Shown: in pieces, positions 35,641 to 44,752 of the stretch | How positions within the stretch are numbered: position 1 is the first letter of the stretch | Layout: the number at the start of each line of letters is the position of its first letter | Source of the DNA: an uncultured Bryobacteraceae bacterium | GTDB taxonomy: Bacteria; Acidobacteriota; Terriglobia; Bryobacterales; Bryobacteraceae | Direction of reading: 5' to 3' | DNA length: 52,518 nucleotides | NCBI GenBank assembly: GCA_955652915.1 | Contig: CATPCJ010000258.1 | Location: 1 to 52,518, forward strand | Notes under the pieces: model-generated | Database searches by the model: none | The model's input: the letters and a program-made list of their open reading frames with translations, nothing else | What the model was told of the DNA's origin: nothing | Position numbers and translations under genes: made by a program

Positions 35641-38600
35641 CTAGGGCGCAATCTTCTCCACCTGATGACCAATCAGCATCTCATTCAACTGCACCAGACT
35701 CTTCAACGCCTCCGCCAGCCTGGCCTTTAACGCATCCAGTCTGCCGTTCAACTCCTGAAATACAACGTAGCTGGCATCCGTCGGCTTCGCGTCGCCCGTC
35801 TCAATACTGCGCGCCAGCGCCGCCAGTTGATTGTTCAGCTTGATCGGAAAATTCAGTGGATCCTGATTGCTGCGATTTTGCACCTGATAAAGATCTTCCT
35901 CCACCGCGGTCAGCTTCGCGCCCAGCCGTTCAGACGCCGCATTGACGTCGGCATTTTTCGCTTTCTCCGCGCGATCCTTCAACTGCTTTTTGATTGCGCG
36001 AATCTGGATGACCATTTCATCCGCCTCGCTCACCTTATCGCGAACCTGCGAAGCCAACTTGAACTGCTCCCGCAGGTCTGCATCTGTAACCGCCGTCAAC
36101 CGAGGGTCTTTCACCACAGTCAGATTTTCAGTTTGCGTCAGGCCATTCACGATGACGCTGGCGCGAAGTTCGCCCGGAGGCGCCAGCGGACCTTGTTCCG
36201 CGCGCCCGCCCCATAAAATCATTCCCTCGAATGTCTTCGCGCCAGGATAACGCAGGTCCCACGTAAATCTGTTCAGCCCCGCCGTGCGCGTGGGTGGCTT
36301 TGCCCGCGGCGGACCGCCGAATTCCTGATCCTGGTCGCCGTCACCCGCCGGTTTGCTCTTCTTCTCCTCTTCCGCCGATCCTTCGAATGAGCGCACCAGC
36401 TCTCCTTGACCATCCAGGATCTGGACGGTCAGCTTGTCGGCCGGCTGCTTCAAGTAGTAATCGATGAACGCCTGATTTACGGACCGCACGGCCGGCCGCG
36501 GCCGGAACAGATGGAGGGTTTCATTCGCGATCTCCGGTTTGAGTTGGCGCAGAACAGCGATATCGTCCAGGACGTAAAAAGACCTGCCGTGTGTCGCGAT
36601 CGCGAGATCGTCGTCTTGCACCAACAAGTCCGACACCTGGGTATCCGGCAGGTTCAATGACAAACTCTGCCAGTGCCCGCCGTCATCGAACGACACGTAA
36701 ATGCCGTGCTCGGTGCCCGCGTACAATAACCCGGCGCGTTTCGGATCTTCACGCACTGCATGGACGAAATCGTTCTGGGGAATCCCGTCGACGATCTTGG
36801 TCCACTTTTTCCCGTAGTCGTCAATCCGATAGATATAGGGTTTCCGGTCGTCGAGCTGGTACCGCTTTCCCGCCACGTACGCCGTCCCAGGTTTAGCCGG
36901 TGAAGCATCGATCAAACTGATGCGCATGAATTCCGGCAAATCCTTGGGCGTGATATTGTCCCAGTGTTCACCGCCGTCGCGGGTGACAAATACCAGGCCG
37001 TCGTCCGATCCGGTCCAGATGGTATTTCCGTCTTTCGGCGACGGAGCAATCGAAAAAATTGTCCCGTAAATTTCCGGACCGTTCTGATCCTTGGTGATCG
37101 GCCCGCCGGAGTCGCCCAGCGTTTTCGGATCGCCGCGCGTCAGGTCCGGACTGATGGCCTTCCACGTCTGCCCATCGTTCGTGGTCCGCCACAAATGTTG
37201 CGACGAAGTGTAGAGAACGTTCGGATCGTTCGGCGCGAACACAATCGGGAAAGTCCACTGCCAGCGTTCCTTCAGCGCGCTAGCGGGCATGCCTGAGAAA
37301 AAAAGCGGATAAACCTGGATATCGCGAATGTGTCCGGTGCTGCGATCGTACTTGGTAAGCAGCGCTCCTTGGCTGCCGGCATAAAAAATCTTCGCGTTCC
37401 TGGGATCGGGGGCGATATATCCGCTCTCGCCTCCGCCGGCCGCGTACATCGGGTTGCCCACCGCGCGCCCGCTCCGCTCATCGCTGGGCACGCACACGGT
37501 GGTGTTGTCCTGTTGCGCGCCGCAAACGTGATAGGGCAGGTCCTTGGTGATCGCGATGTGATAAAGTTGCGCGGTCGGAAAACTCTGTTGCGTCCAGGTT
37601 TCGCCCCCGTTGAACGACACGTTTCCGCCGCCGTCATTGCTGTTGACCATGCGCTTGGGATCGTTCGGCGCGATCCACAGATCATGATTGTCTCCATGCG
37701 GCACCCGTATCGTCTTATAAGTTTTCCCGCCATCGGTGGACTTGAAGAACGCAGTATTCAGAATGTAAACCGTGTCGCGATCTTTCGGATCGGCGTAGAT
37801 GCGCGTGTAGTAAAACGCCCGCTGCCGCACCTTGCGGTCTTCGCTCACCTTCTTCCAGGTAACGCCCGCGTCGTCTGAAACGAACACGCCGCCATCTTCC
37901 GCCTCAACAATCGCGTAAACACGATTCGAGTCCGCACCCGACGCGCTGATCCCAATCTTGCCGATGATTCCGGCCGGCAATCCTGAATTCCGCGTGATCT
38001 CTTTCCACGTATCGCCGCCATCGGCGGTCTTGAACAGCCCGCTCCCCGGACCACCGCTTGATAGCGACCACGGAGTGCGGTAAGCATCCCAAATTGCCGC
38101 GTAGAGCACATCCGGATTGCGCGGATCGAAACAAAGATCCACCGCGCCCGCCCGATCGCCGCGGTACAGCACTTTCTTCCAGGTCAGGCCGCCATCCTTG
38201 CTGCGGAACACGCCGCGCTCCGTGTTGGGTCCGTAGGGATGGCCGAGCGCGGCAACGTAAACGATGTCGGAATTCGTGGGATGAACTCGCACGCGCGCGA
38301 TCGCCTGCGTATCCAACAGTCCAACGCTTTTCCACGTCTTGCCGGCGTCGACAGTCTTGTAAACGCCATCCCCCTGCATGATGTTGCCGCGCAGCTCAGT
38401 CTCGCCCATGCCAATGTAGACGATATCCGGATTCGATTCTGAAATCGCTACCGCGCCCACGGATGAACTCTTCAACTGACCGTCGGTAACAGGTTTCCAG
38501 GTCGTGCCGCCGTCGGTGGTCTTCCACAATCCGCCGCCGACCGCGCCAAAGTAATATTCGAGCGGCCGGCTGGGACTCCCCGCGGAAGCGATCGATCTTC

Positions 38601-38715
38601 CTCCACGATTCGGTCCAATGTTCCTCCACTTCAACGCCGTGAAGAGCGAAGCGTCATAGGTCTCGGCGGAAACGATCGAGCAAACAAGCAATGAAAAGAT
38701 GAGCGTTTTTAGCAT
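35641..38715 (-). CDS. Secreted sortilin/VPS10-like BNR propeller protein
   Basis: A 1,024-residue exported protein. Signal peptide 1-18 (LLVCSIVSAET) is followed by WRNIGPNRGGRSIASAG and many BNR/Asp-box blades (GGLWKTTDGGTTWKPV, GVYKTVDAGKTWKSVG, GLFKTADGGDTWKEI, GVFVSDDAGVTWKKV), consistent with two propellers. A beta-sandwich and a helical C-terminal tail (DKVSEADEMVIQIRAIKKQL) complete it. The family is common in Bacteroidota and Acidobacteriota and is often labelled glycosyl hydrolase, without proven activity. ATG 38715 has the Shine-Dalgarno AAAGGA; upstream ATG 38736 and TTG-type starts lack one. Confidence 0.85.
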   Translation of the reverse strand: MLKTLIFSLLVCSIVSAETYDASLFTALKWRNIGPNRGGRSIASAGSPSRPLEYYFGAVGGGLWKTTDGGTTWKPVTDGQLKSSSVGAVAISESNPDIVYIGMGETELRGNIMQGDGVYKTVDAGKTWKSVGLLDTQAIARVRVHPTNSDIVYVAALGHPYGPNTERGVFRSKDGGLTWKKVLYRGDRAGAVDLCFDPRNPDVLYAAIWDAYRTPWSLSSGGPGSGLFKTADGGDTWKEITRNSGLPAGIIGKIGISASGADSNRVYAIVEAEDGGVFVSDDAGVTWKKVSEDRKVRQRAFYYTRIYADPKDRDTVYILNTAFFKSTDGGKTYKTIRVPHGDNHDLWIAPNDPKRMVNSNDGGGNVSFNGGETWTQQSFPTAQLYHIAITKDLPYHVCGAQQDNTTVCVPSDERSGRAVGNPMYAAGGGESGYIAPDPRNAKIFYAGSQGALLTKYDRSTGHIRDIQVYPLFFSGMPASALKERWQWTFPIVFAPNDPNVLYTSSQHLWRTTNDGQTWKAISPDLTRGDPKTLGDSGGPITKDQNGPEIYGTIFSIAPSPKDGNTIWTGSDDGLVFVTRDGGEHWDNITPKDLPEFMRISLIDASPAKPGTAYVAGKRYQLDDRKPYIYRIDDYGKKWTKIVDGIPQNDFVHAVREDPKRAGLLYAGTEHGIYVSFDDGGHWQSLSLNLPDTQVSDLLVQDDDLAIATHGRSFYVLDDIAVLRQLKPEIANETLHLFRPRPAVRSVNQAFIDYYLKQPADKLTVQILDGQGELVRSFEGSAEEEKKSKPAGDGDQDQEFGGPPRAKPPTRTAGLNRFTWDLRYPGAKTFEGMILWGGRAEQGPLAPPGELRASVIVNGLTQTENLTVVKDPRLTAVTDADLREQFKLASQVRDKVSEADEMVIQIRAIKKQLKDRAEKAKNADVNAASERLGAKLTAVEEDLYQVQNRSNQDPLNFPIKLNNQLAALARSIETGDAKPTDASYVVFQELNGRLDALKARLAEALKSLVQLNEMLIGHQVEKIAP

Positions 38716-38769
38716 CTGCGAATTCCTTTCAAACATCGTATCGTGAAGCGCCAGCGGTCGCCGTAACAC

Positions 38770-38812
38770 GTGGCGCGGACCCTTGATGCAGCAGCCTGAG
38801 AGGCCGCGTCAC
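38770..38812. repeat. Palindromic intergenic repeat, copy 3
   Basis: GTGGCGCGG (38770-38778) and CCGCGTCAC (38804-38812) form an imperfect stem. The interior reads as the reverse complement of the 31728-31770 copy with about four changes. It ends six bases before the stop codon of the UvrC-like gene. Confidence 0.75.
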
Positions 38813-38818
38813 GTCGAA

Positions 38819-39910
38819 TCACACCCGCGCCCGCGAGATCGCCCGAACCAACTTCCGGTACGGCGCCTCCTCCAAACTTCGAAATCCAATCCATTCACCG
38901 TCGCTCCAGGTGGAATAATGCCAGCGCGCCAGCATCGCCAGATGCTCCTGCCGCTCGCCCAGTGGAGCCGCAATCGGTTGTAGCGATGCAACCAGCTCAC
39001 GCAACCGCTGGTCAAGCGACACGTGAGACGTCAGTGGAAAATGCAGCGGCAATTGCCAGGTGCCTTGACAGAAGAACCACAGCAGCACGTTTTCAGGCGT
39101 AGTCGCGCGCGCCACCGCTACGCCATACAGCCGGTCGATATCGCCTGCCAGGTCATCGCGCAGCGCCAGAACTTCGGTAATGCGCTCGACGCGTTTGTGC
39201 TGCCGCGCCGCCTCTTCAAAATTCATCTCACCGCTCAGGCGATCGCGCGCGGCCGCGGTGATGCCGATCAGCGAGGCGCCGTTCCCCGCGAGAAAGTCGC
39301 GCACTCGATTCACCTCGCTCCGGTATTCCTCCACGCCTACTATCTGCTGGCACGGCCGCAAGCACATGTTCATTTCACCGTAGATACACCCGGGATGCTG
39401 AGGACTCGGCTCCAGGTTTTCCTGACAACGCCGGATTTGGAAAAGATCCAGGAACTGGTTTTCAAATAGCTCGGCGGCGGCACGCGTGCGGAAGGGTCCA
39501 TAGTAAAGCGACGGCCCGCCCGTAAGACGCGTAGTGACGTGAGTGCGCGGAAACTCGTTCGCCAGGACCAGCTTGACGTAGGCCGGCATCCGCAGCTTTA
39601 CCAGGCGCGGATAGTCTTCCGGAAAATGCTCGCGAGCCAAGGCGTAGTGCAAAAGCATCGATTCGAAACGCGATGAGGTAAACCAATATTCCACGCGCGT
39701 GACAACCTCGCGAAGGTTCAGCGATCTGCGCGGCGCTCCCGCGGCAGGCTTCAGGATGCGCAGCAATCGCCGCCGCAGCATGCTCGTCTTGGCCAGATAC
39801 GCCGATTGGCCGCCGGCCCACACCAGAAACACAGCGTCGCTATTGGGAAGCGCTGCTATGGTTTCATCAATGCCGTCCAGTTCGATGATGGCGGGAGCGG
39901 GTACGAGCAT
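38819..39910 (-). CDS. UvrC-like GIY-YIG protein, no UvrC C-terminal half
   Basis: A 363-residue protein related to the N-terminal half of excinuclease UvrC. It has a modified GIY-YIG nuclease domain (VFLVWAGGQSAYLAKTSMLRRRLLR, about 28-52), a YYGPFRTRAAAELFENQF segment, the Cys-rich region HPGCIYGEMNMCLRPCQQIVG and a UVR-type helix (MNFEEAARQHKRVERI). The endonuclease-V-like and helix-hairpin-helix domains that make UvrC's second incision are absent. The canonical GIY and YIG triplets are altered (AVF / YLA), so nuclease activity is uncertain. ATG 39910 with a short AGGA site starts at the domain; a longer start at 39985 runs into the TIR gene. Role in repair is inferred. Confidence 0.72.
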   Translation of the reverse strand: MLVPAPAIIELDGIDETIAALPNSDAVFLVWAGGQSAYLAKTSMLRRRLLRILKPAAGAPRRSLNLREVVTRVEYWFTSSRFESMLLHYALAREHFPEDYPRLVKLRMPAYVKLVLANEFPRTHVTTRLTGGPSLYYGPFRTRAAAELFENQFLDLFQIRRCQENLEPSPQHPGCIYGEMNMCLRPCQQIVGVEEYRSEVNRVRDFLAGNGASLIGITAAARDRLSGEMNFEEAARQHKRVERITEVLALRDDLAGDIDRLYGVAVARATTPENVLLWFFCQGTWQLPLHFPLTSHVSLDQRLRELVASLQPIAAPLGERQEHLAMLARWHYSTWSDGEWIGFRSLEEAPYRKLVRAISRARV

Positions 39911-41297
39911 CGTTCCTAGTTTCTCGCACGAACTCAGGACGGTGGGGTCCGCTGCCCTGAATCGTCGAGATGTCGAATTCTCCAATCGCTCGCGATGCTG
40001 CCCTGCGCGCGCGGCCTAGCGGCGTATGTACGCACCAATCGTTGAAATGTTTGTCGGCCAACTCAGGTGGGGGCGGCGCTACATCGGGCGATTCCAGCGG
40101 CACGGGATCGATGAAGGAGAGCCCTCGAGTCTTGAGCCCGCAGCGCCATTCCTGAGTCACCCAAGCAGATTTCTTTGCGTTCGCCGACCAAAAGAGATAG
40201 AAAATATCGCATTCCGGAATAACCTTCCATAGCTTGCTCGCCCAATCCTTGCTAAATCGGAGAGAGACCACATCGAGAAAGATGTCTAGCTCGGGCAAGA
40301 CCTTCTGCATACCCTGGACGCGCCCCAGGACTTGATCGCGGTCGACCTGGGCGTACGAGGCGAAAGCCTTGCGATAAGGGACAATGGCGGCGGTGACGGA
40401 ATTGGGGACCGTTGCCTGGCCAACCTCAACGATAAATTTCAGCGCCGCAACTCTGAGGCCGAGAATGAAAATACGGACTGTGGCGCCGCGCTGACCCGAT
40501 GGTGTGGCGGCGGGAACCGGCAACAGAAAAATCGCACTACTGATTTCTCCATTCCACAGCAACATCTCTTCCGGTTCCGGTACGTCGAGCCCATCGATAG
40601 CGAGCCGTACTCGCACCATTGTGCCCCGCTCAATCCGCGCGGGACCCTGACTGCGAGACAGAGTTGGTCCTTTGGCTATCTCCCCGAAGCGGTCTATCAC
40701 TTCCGGGCGCTGTTCCGCCGTATGCGCCCAAAGGTAGATCTCGACGATCCGATCCGGGACCAGGATGCTGGCAGTGGTCACGGTGAAATGCACACGATCT
40801 TCCCCAATCGGGGCGGAGGGCGCCGTCGGCAAGCTCGGCGAAAGGCCCGGCGAAGCTGGGAGGAACTGCCTGAAGGCCGGGATCGGATAAGCCGGGGCCC
40901 TGTTCGCAACTGGCGTAGTGGGATACGCGCGCAATATGGGCAATTCCCCAGAAGCCGCGTCGCCGGACGCAATAGCCGGCTCGGATGGTGCGGACATCGC
41001 GGCTGGTGCGGACGCAGCTATCGGTGCGACATACGCGGTGGCCGCCGCGGGTGCGGGCCGGTGCCGTGCGCTTGCAGTGTGGGCAATTCCCCGAAGAGAC
41101 GTCAAACGTGTCCGTTGGGACAACGTGTGAATGCGGCGCCGCCTGAATCCGCGGGGATTGATGGTTCCGTGTCGTGGCCGCGCCTCGCGAAAAACGTAAG
41201 GATGACGGCGGCCACGACTGCCAAAATCAGAGTCTGGCCATGGAGTAGAACAGTCGTGAGTCTCGTTAACAGTACCGATCCCAAACCCACACGCCAA
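39867..41297 (-). pseudogene. TIR-domain protein gene with frame-broken N-terminus
   Basis: The C-terminal part is clear: a beta-sandwich-like domain (about 155-290; VHFTVTTASILVPDRIVEIYLWAHT... LLWNGEI) followed by a TIR domain. The latter has AIVPYRKAFASYAQVDRDQV, DIFLDVVSLRFSKDW, CDIFYLFWSANAKKSAWVTQEWR and PPPPELADKHFND. TIR proteins of this layout can act as NADases or signalling adaptors in defence; the usual catalytic Glu is in the TQEW region. The N-terminal zinc-ribbon pieces lie in other frames: RCPNGHV then a stop (41102-41122), GNCPHC (41074-41091), and GNCPYC (40931-40948). The present frame through that part gives a Pro/Ala-rich sequence. Either the gene is a pseudogene or there are sequence errors. 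The end overlaps the UvrC-like start. Confidence 0.65.
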
Positions 41298-41510
41298 GAA
41301 ATGTGATTAACACCACAGCCCGGCGCTCTTCGGGAATACACACAGCGGTTACCGTTAGTTCTGTATTACGCCGTAAGTTTTCGGCGTGCCGATGGCCACA
41401 CTTTCTCTATGCATTAGACTCTCTTGAAATCCAGCGTGATACTCTAACAATGCGCCGATGCGGACACGCGTCGTCCGCCCTCTGATTCCCAGATCCCGGA
41501 GGCCTCAAGG

Positions 41511-42206
41511 ATGCCAAAACGCAAGAAGGAACCACACAAAACAGGACGCATCGGCTGGCTGCGCGCGGCGGTATTGGGAGCCAACGACGGCATTCTTTCA
41601 ACGGCGAGTCTGGTTCTCGGTGTAGCATCCGCGCATCGGACTCACCGCGAGGTGTTAATCGCAGGAGTCGCGGGCCTGGTCGCCGGATCTATGTCGATGG
41701 CTGCGGGAGAGTATGTGTCTGTGCATTCTCAGGCGGACACTGAAAAGGCCGAACTCGACCGTGAGCGCAAAGAACTCAAAACGGACAACGTGAGCGAGCA
41801 TAAGGAACTGGCGGAGATCTACGTCGCTCGCGGGCTCGATCGTTCGCTCGCGAAAAAAGTCGCCGATCAACTGATGGCCCACGACGCTTTGGGCGCGCAT
41901 GCCCGCGACGAGCTTGGCATCACCGAGACGCTCAGCGCTCGTCCGCTTCAGGCTGCATTGGCCTCGGCTGCCAGCTTCGCGGTTGGAGGAGCAATGCCTC
42001 TATTGGTCACCGTTATAGTACCGGAGGCGCTTTTGCTGCCCTTTGTCTCTGGAACGTCGCTAGTGTTCCTGGCGCTTTTAGGCGGCTTGGCTGCACACGC
42101 AGGCGGCGCGGGCGTGACGGTGGGCGCGATACGCGTCACGTTCTGGGGCGCACTGGCCATGGCCTTGACGGCAGGCGTGGGGGCGCTGTTCGGGATAGTC
42201 GCGTGA
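41511..42206 (+). CDS. VIT-family (CCC1-like) metal transporter
   Basis: A 231-residue membrane protein of the VIT1/CCC1 family, which moves Fe2+ or Mn2+ across membranes. The opening RAAVLGANDGILSTASLVLG and the second helix GSMSMAAGEYVSVHSQADTEKAELDRE are diagnostic. The cytosolic Glu-rich metal-binding stretch (ERKELKTDNVSEHKELAEI) follows. Three hydrophobic spans form the C-terminal half (149-171, 174-196, 205-228). Length is normal. A Shine-Dalgarno site GGAGG lies 9 bases before the ATG. It stands alone, divergent from the TIR gene. Confidence 0.9.
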   Translation: MPKRKKEPHKTGRIGWLRAAVLGANDGILSTASLVLGVASAHRTHREVLIAGVAGLVAGSMSMAAGEYVSVHSQADTEKAELDRERKELKTDNVSEHKELAEIYVARGLDRSLAKKVADQLMAHDALGAHARDELGITETLSARPLQAALASAASFAVGGAMPLLVTVIVPEALLLPFVSGTSLVFLALLGGLAAHAGGAGVTVGAIRVTFWGALAMALTAGVGALFGIVA

Positions 42207-42262
42207 GTCCGGTAGACACGACCGGTCCACTACCGTGACGCTACGTCCGTCCAACTCCGTCG

Positions 42263-42559
42263 TCATGCAACGGCAGCTAAGCCATTGTTCTCGACTAGCG
42301 ACAGCAGTTTCAGCGAGGCTCCGGATGGCCGCTTTTCTCCCCGCTCCCACTTGCTCACAAGACTGCTGGTCACGTTCAGGTAATTGGCGAAGACGGCTTG
42401 GCTGACGTGTTCCCTCTCCCTGATTGCCTTGATTTGCTCAGGCCTAAGTGACCGGATGGGCGTCAGACACGCATCGTCGAAACGACGCATCGTCTGTTTG
42501 TCGATGGCCCCGGCATCATGTAAGGCCTCCATGGTTTCATGGATGGCCGCCATGGGCAA
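42263..42559 (-). CDS. Orphan XRE-type antitoxin (HigA/NadS-like)
   Basis: A 98-residue DNA-binding protein with an N-terminal tail HETMEALHDAGAIDKQTMRRFDD and a lambda-type helix-turn-helix: IRSLRPEQIKAIREREHVSQAVFANYLNVTSSLVSKWERGEKRPSG in parts (recognition helix SSLVSKWERG). This is the HigA/NadS group of type II antitoxins, which normally follow a HigB/RelE-type toxin on the same strand. No such toxin can be read upstream (42560-42868 minus strand); the only toxin-like sequence nearby is a HicA fragment on the opposite strand. ATG 42553 is an alternative start. A TATAAC box at about 42582-42587 could drive it. Confidence 0.82.
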   Translation of the reverse strand: MPMAAIHETMEALHDAGAIDKQTMRRFDDACLTPIRSLRPEQIKAIREREHVSQAVFANYLNVTSSLVSKWERGEKRPSGASLKLLSLVENNGLAAVA

Positions 42560-42709
42560 GGGCAGAGTTCTTCGAGCCGATTGTTATAAGAAAGATACTT
42601 GAGAGAGGAGCGTTCTGTGAGTGGCCGGACGAGCAACCGTTGGACTTTAAGGCCATTGAGACAATGAGAGGTTACTATGTTTTTGGGCAGTTCGCGAAGA
42701 ACAACCTGA

Positions 42710-42868
42710 AGGGGTTCGGCTTTCGCGATCTTAATTCTTAAGCACCCCGACAAACCCGAGCGGCGTGTCATCGTTGCTTATCACAACAAAGACCTCAAAC
42801 GGAAGACCCTGGAATCCATAATCAAGCAAGCTGGCTACACCCCTGAAGAATTTATCGAGTGGCTGTAG
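42710..42868 (+). pseudogene. HicA-type toxin remnant, 5' end missing
   Basis: The frame is open from 42710 (after an in-frame TGA at 42707) to TAG 42866-42868, with no start codon. It reads RGSAFAILILKHPDKPERRV followed by IVAYHNKDLKRKTLESIIKQ and AGYTPEEFIEWL. The phrases 'RGS.AIL.HPD', 'V..HN.DLKR.TL.SI.KQAG.T.EEF' are the C-terminal half of the HicA mRNA interferase. The catalytic His normally following RGS (RGSH) is not present, since the sequence there reads RGSAFA. No hicB antitoxin follows. It overlaps the end of the convergent hypothetical gene. Confidence 0.72.
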
Positions 42869-43337
42869 CGTCACCAAAAGCCATGGGAGCCTCAATTAGC
42901 AATTCCGCCAGCTCCCCGATTCTGGCCCGCCTTGGCAGACGAGGGTTTGGACTCCCACAGGCACACGCTCTCCGGTCCTGGTCCGGCGCCTCAAAATCGC
43001 CTACCAGGTGCAGCCCGGTGTGAGCGTCACACTCCACCGCCAGCAGTTCGTTTCCCCGGCCCAGGTACTGCTCGAAGACCGGAACACCGAAGGCGTCCCA
43101 AAAATTATCGCGATCGTCATCGGACAGGCCGGCTTCGACGCCATAGGTGAAAACGATCACCGCGTGCCGTAGCCCCAGGTCCAATTTCGTCAAGCGGCGC
43201 AGTTGATCCGCCGGCCCCGCGATTGAGGATGGCTCAAACTTCGCGGCCTCCTCATTCCATCCTTGAGGAAATACGCGGACCAGCTTGGTCTCCTGAAAAC
43301 CCGGCGTCAGGATCGCCGTGCGAGGTGTAGGATTCAT
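42852..43337 (-). CDS. Conserved-looking hypothetical protein
   Basis: A 161-residue cytosolic protein beginning MNPTPRTAILTPGFQETKLV. The central part, HAVIVFTYGVEAGLSDDDRD and FWDAFGVPVFEQYLGRGNEL followed by LAVECDAHTGLHLVGDF, reads like a protein I have seen in Acidobacteria with the phrase 'FxVPVFxQxxxxxGELLAxECEAHxGxH', though I cannot name a family. A short C-terminal Cys pair (CACG) may bind metal. ATG 43337 is chosen because the conserved part begins there; upstream extension (to 43553) looks non-coding. It converges with the HicA remnant, overlapping 17 bases. Confidence 0.6.
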   Translation of the reverse strand: MNPTPRTAILTPGFQETKLVRVFPQGWNEEAAKFEPSSIAGPADQLRRLTKLDLGLRHAVIVFTYGVEAGLSDDDRDNFWDAFGVPVFEQYLGRGNELLAVECDAHTGLHLVGDFEAPDQDRRACACGSPNPRLPRRARIGELAELLIEAPMAFGDATATR

Positions 43338-43749
43338 CGGATGTATGAAAATTGCGCCGCTCGCCCGGCGTCGAAGGTTAAGAAGCATATTTATGAAAGG
43401 AAAGTGGCATGGAAAAAGCGTTCGTCTCAGGAAAATAGATGCACGAGGGTACTGTGAGTGCCCTGGTAATCCATCACCAGATAGAGGGGGGGGTGGTACC
43501 CGACGGTGATTGGATCGCCTGGCGTGTCGTGCGTTATTCCGGATAGTTGGCATTTTCTTTCCAGCCGTTTAGCTCTCCTGAGTTAATCATTCTTTCTATC
43601 GCGGTCAGAATTCTGAACGACAATAAATGCACTTTGACCGTATGCTCGAAGAGTCCGATGCGAACCGCCAAGCCGGCGGCCTATCGGACGCATCTTCGCT
43701 CCGGCGATGGAGCAAGCATTGAAATCAGTTCGGGAAAGAAAGGAGAGTC
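43338..43749. other. 412-base stretch without a convincing gene
   Basis: No reading frame here looks coding. A run of eight G (43486-43493) lies in it. A short frame from ATG 43439 (MHEGTVSALVIHHQ..., 35 residues) runs through the G-tract to a stop near 43545. It has no ribosome site and no recognisable match. The region from 43560 on holds the leader of the next gene, with the site AAAGGAGAG just before ATG 43750. Confidence 0.4.
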
Positions 43750-44703
43750 ATGATACGATTATTCAGAACATTGTTTCTTACGGGTTTGGGGGCGTCCTTG
43801 TTGTGTTTCGGACAGCCTGGTTGTGGATCTCCGGGCGCTTGTGTCAACCCGGTTTCGGTCGATAACATCACTGGCACATGGACGGATACGACTAACGCAA
43901 CGTGGTCGTTGACATCAAGTGGGACAAGTGTTTCGGGCTCGGTGAGTGTTCCGAACCCCGGGTGTCCCACGGTCACCTGGACGGTGAGCGGGAGCATTAC
44001 GGTTCCTTTGCAGAGTGATAGTGTTCAGGGAAGTACAAGCTTCACCTGGAACGCGAGTAGCCCAAACCCGTCCGGGACCTGCGGCGGGTTCACGCCTTTT
44101 ACTAGCGCCAGTCTTGCCGGAACGGTTCAGAACAACGGCAACGATAAAGCCTCGGGAACGTTTACGTCTCCGGGGGGATCGTTCGCGACTACGGCAACGA
44201 AAAGCCCGACGGACGCTGTGATGTCTGAGACCACCAATTTTGTTGGATTTGGAACCGGTACCGGCTACCTGACGGTGGGCCAGTTTCGCCAAGTGTTGAA
44301 TTCAAGTTCCGGCTCAACCAATATTTTCAACGGCAGACAGGTGTCCGAGACTACTGGCACGGGTACTGCTTTTGACCACTGCTGGTTCCCAGGCTCCACG
44401 GTTCCAAAATTTGTGACAGTCCAAGGCTCAACTTGGAACGTAGGCTACTATTCCACGCTGGACAATTACTGGGTTGACGATTATATCGGATGGAATACGT
44501 TTCAAGTGGACTATTACCGCAACCATCTGACCCCCTCGTCATTTCCTTGTGATGCGCAGATCCCGCAGGTTATGAATATTGCAACCAACGGGACATCCGG
44601 AAGCACGACGCAGTACACGTCGGACACGATCACATCCACAATCGACACCACGACCGTGACCGTTAGCCGTGCCGGCGTTGCGGCACTTACATCGTATCCA
44701 TAA
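43750..44703 (+). CDS. Secreted Ser/Thr/Gly-rich protein of unknown function
   Basis: A 317-residue exported protein. The signal peptide (1-21, LLCFGQ) is followed by a Cys-rich start (GCGSPGACVNP) and beta-strand repeats rich in Ser, Thr and Gly (NITGTWTDTTNATWSLTSSG, SGSVSVPNPGCPTVTWTVSG). This resembles small beta-sandwich or lipocalin-like 'TGTW' extracellular folds. The second half (VGYYSTLDNYWVDDYIGWNT) is aromatic-rich. I do not recognise a family. A strong ribosome site (AAAGGAGAG) precedes the ATG. The next gene starts 49 bases behind and is probably co-transcribed. Confidence 0.68.
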   Translation: MIRLFRTLFLTGLGASLLCFGQPGCGSPGACVNPVSVDNITGTWTDTTNATWSLTSSGTSVSGSVSVPNPGCPTVTWTVSGSITVPLQSDSVQGSTSFTWNASSPNPSGTCGGFTPFTSASLAGTVQNNGNDKASGTFTSPGGSFATTATKSPTDAVMSETTNFVGFGTGTGYLTVGQFRQVLNSSSGSTNIFNGRQVSETTGTGTAFDHCWFPGSTVPKFVTVQGSTWNVGYYSTLDNYWVDDYIGWNTFQVDYYRNHLTPSSFPCDAQIPQVMNIATNGTSGSTTQYTSDTITSTIDTTTVTVSRAGVAALTSYP

Positions 44704-44752
44704 AATACGGCACTACATCATGCAAGCTAAACTAGAAAAGGAGACAATCGCA

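Noticed and set aside
40332..41306. 324-codon plus-strand open frame
   Set aside because: Antisense to the TIR-domain gene; rich in Arg and Gly with no recognisable fold.
42560..42771. Search for a HigB/RelE toxin upstream of the XRE antitoxin
   Set aside because: No minus-strand frame shows HigB motifs. The plus-strand phrase GYYVFGQFAKNN looked faintly similar but is on the wrong strand.
43439..43546. 35-codon frame through a G8 tract, considered as a phase-variable small gene
   Set aside because: No ribosome site and no family; a single G-run alone does not support phase variation.
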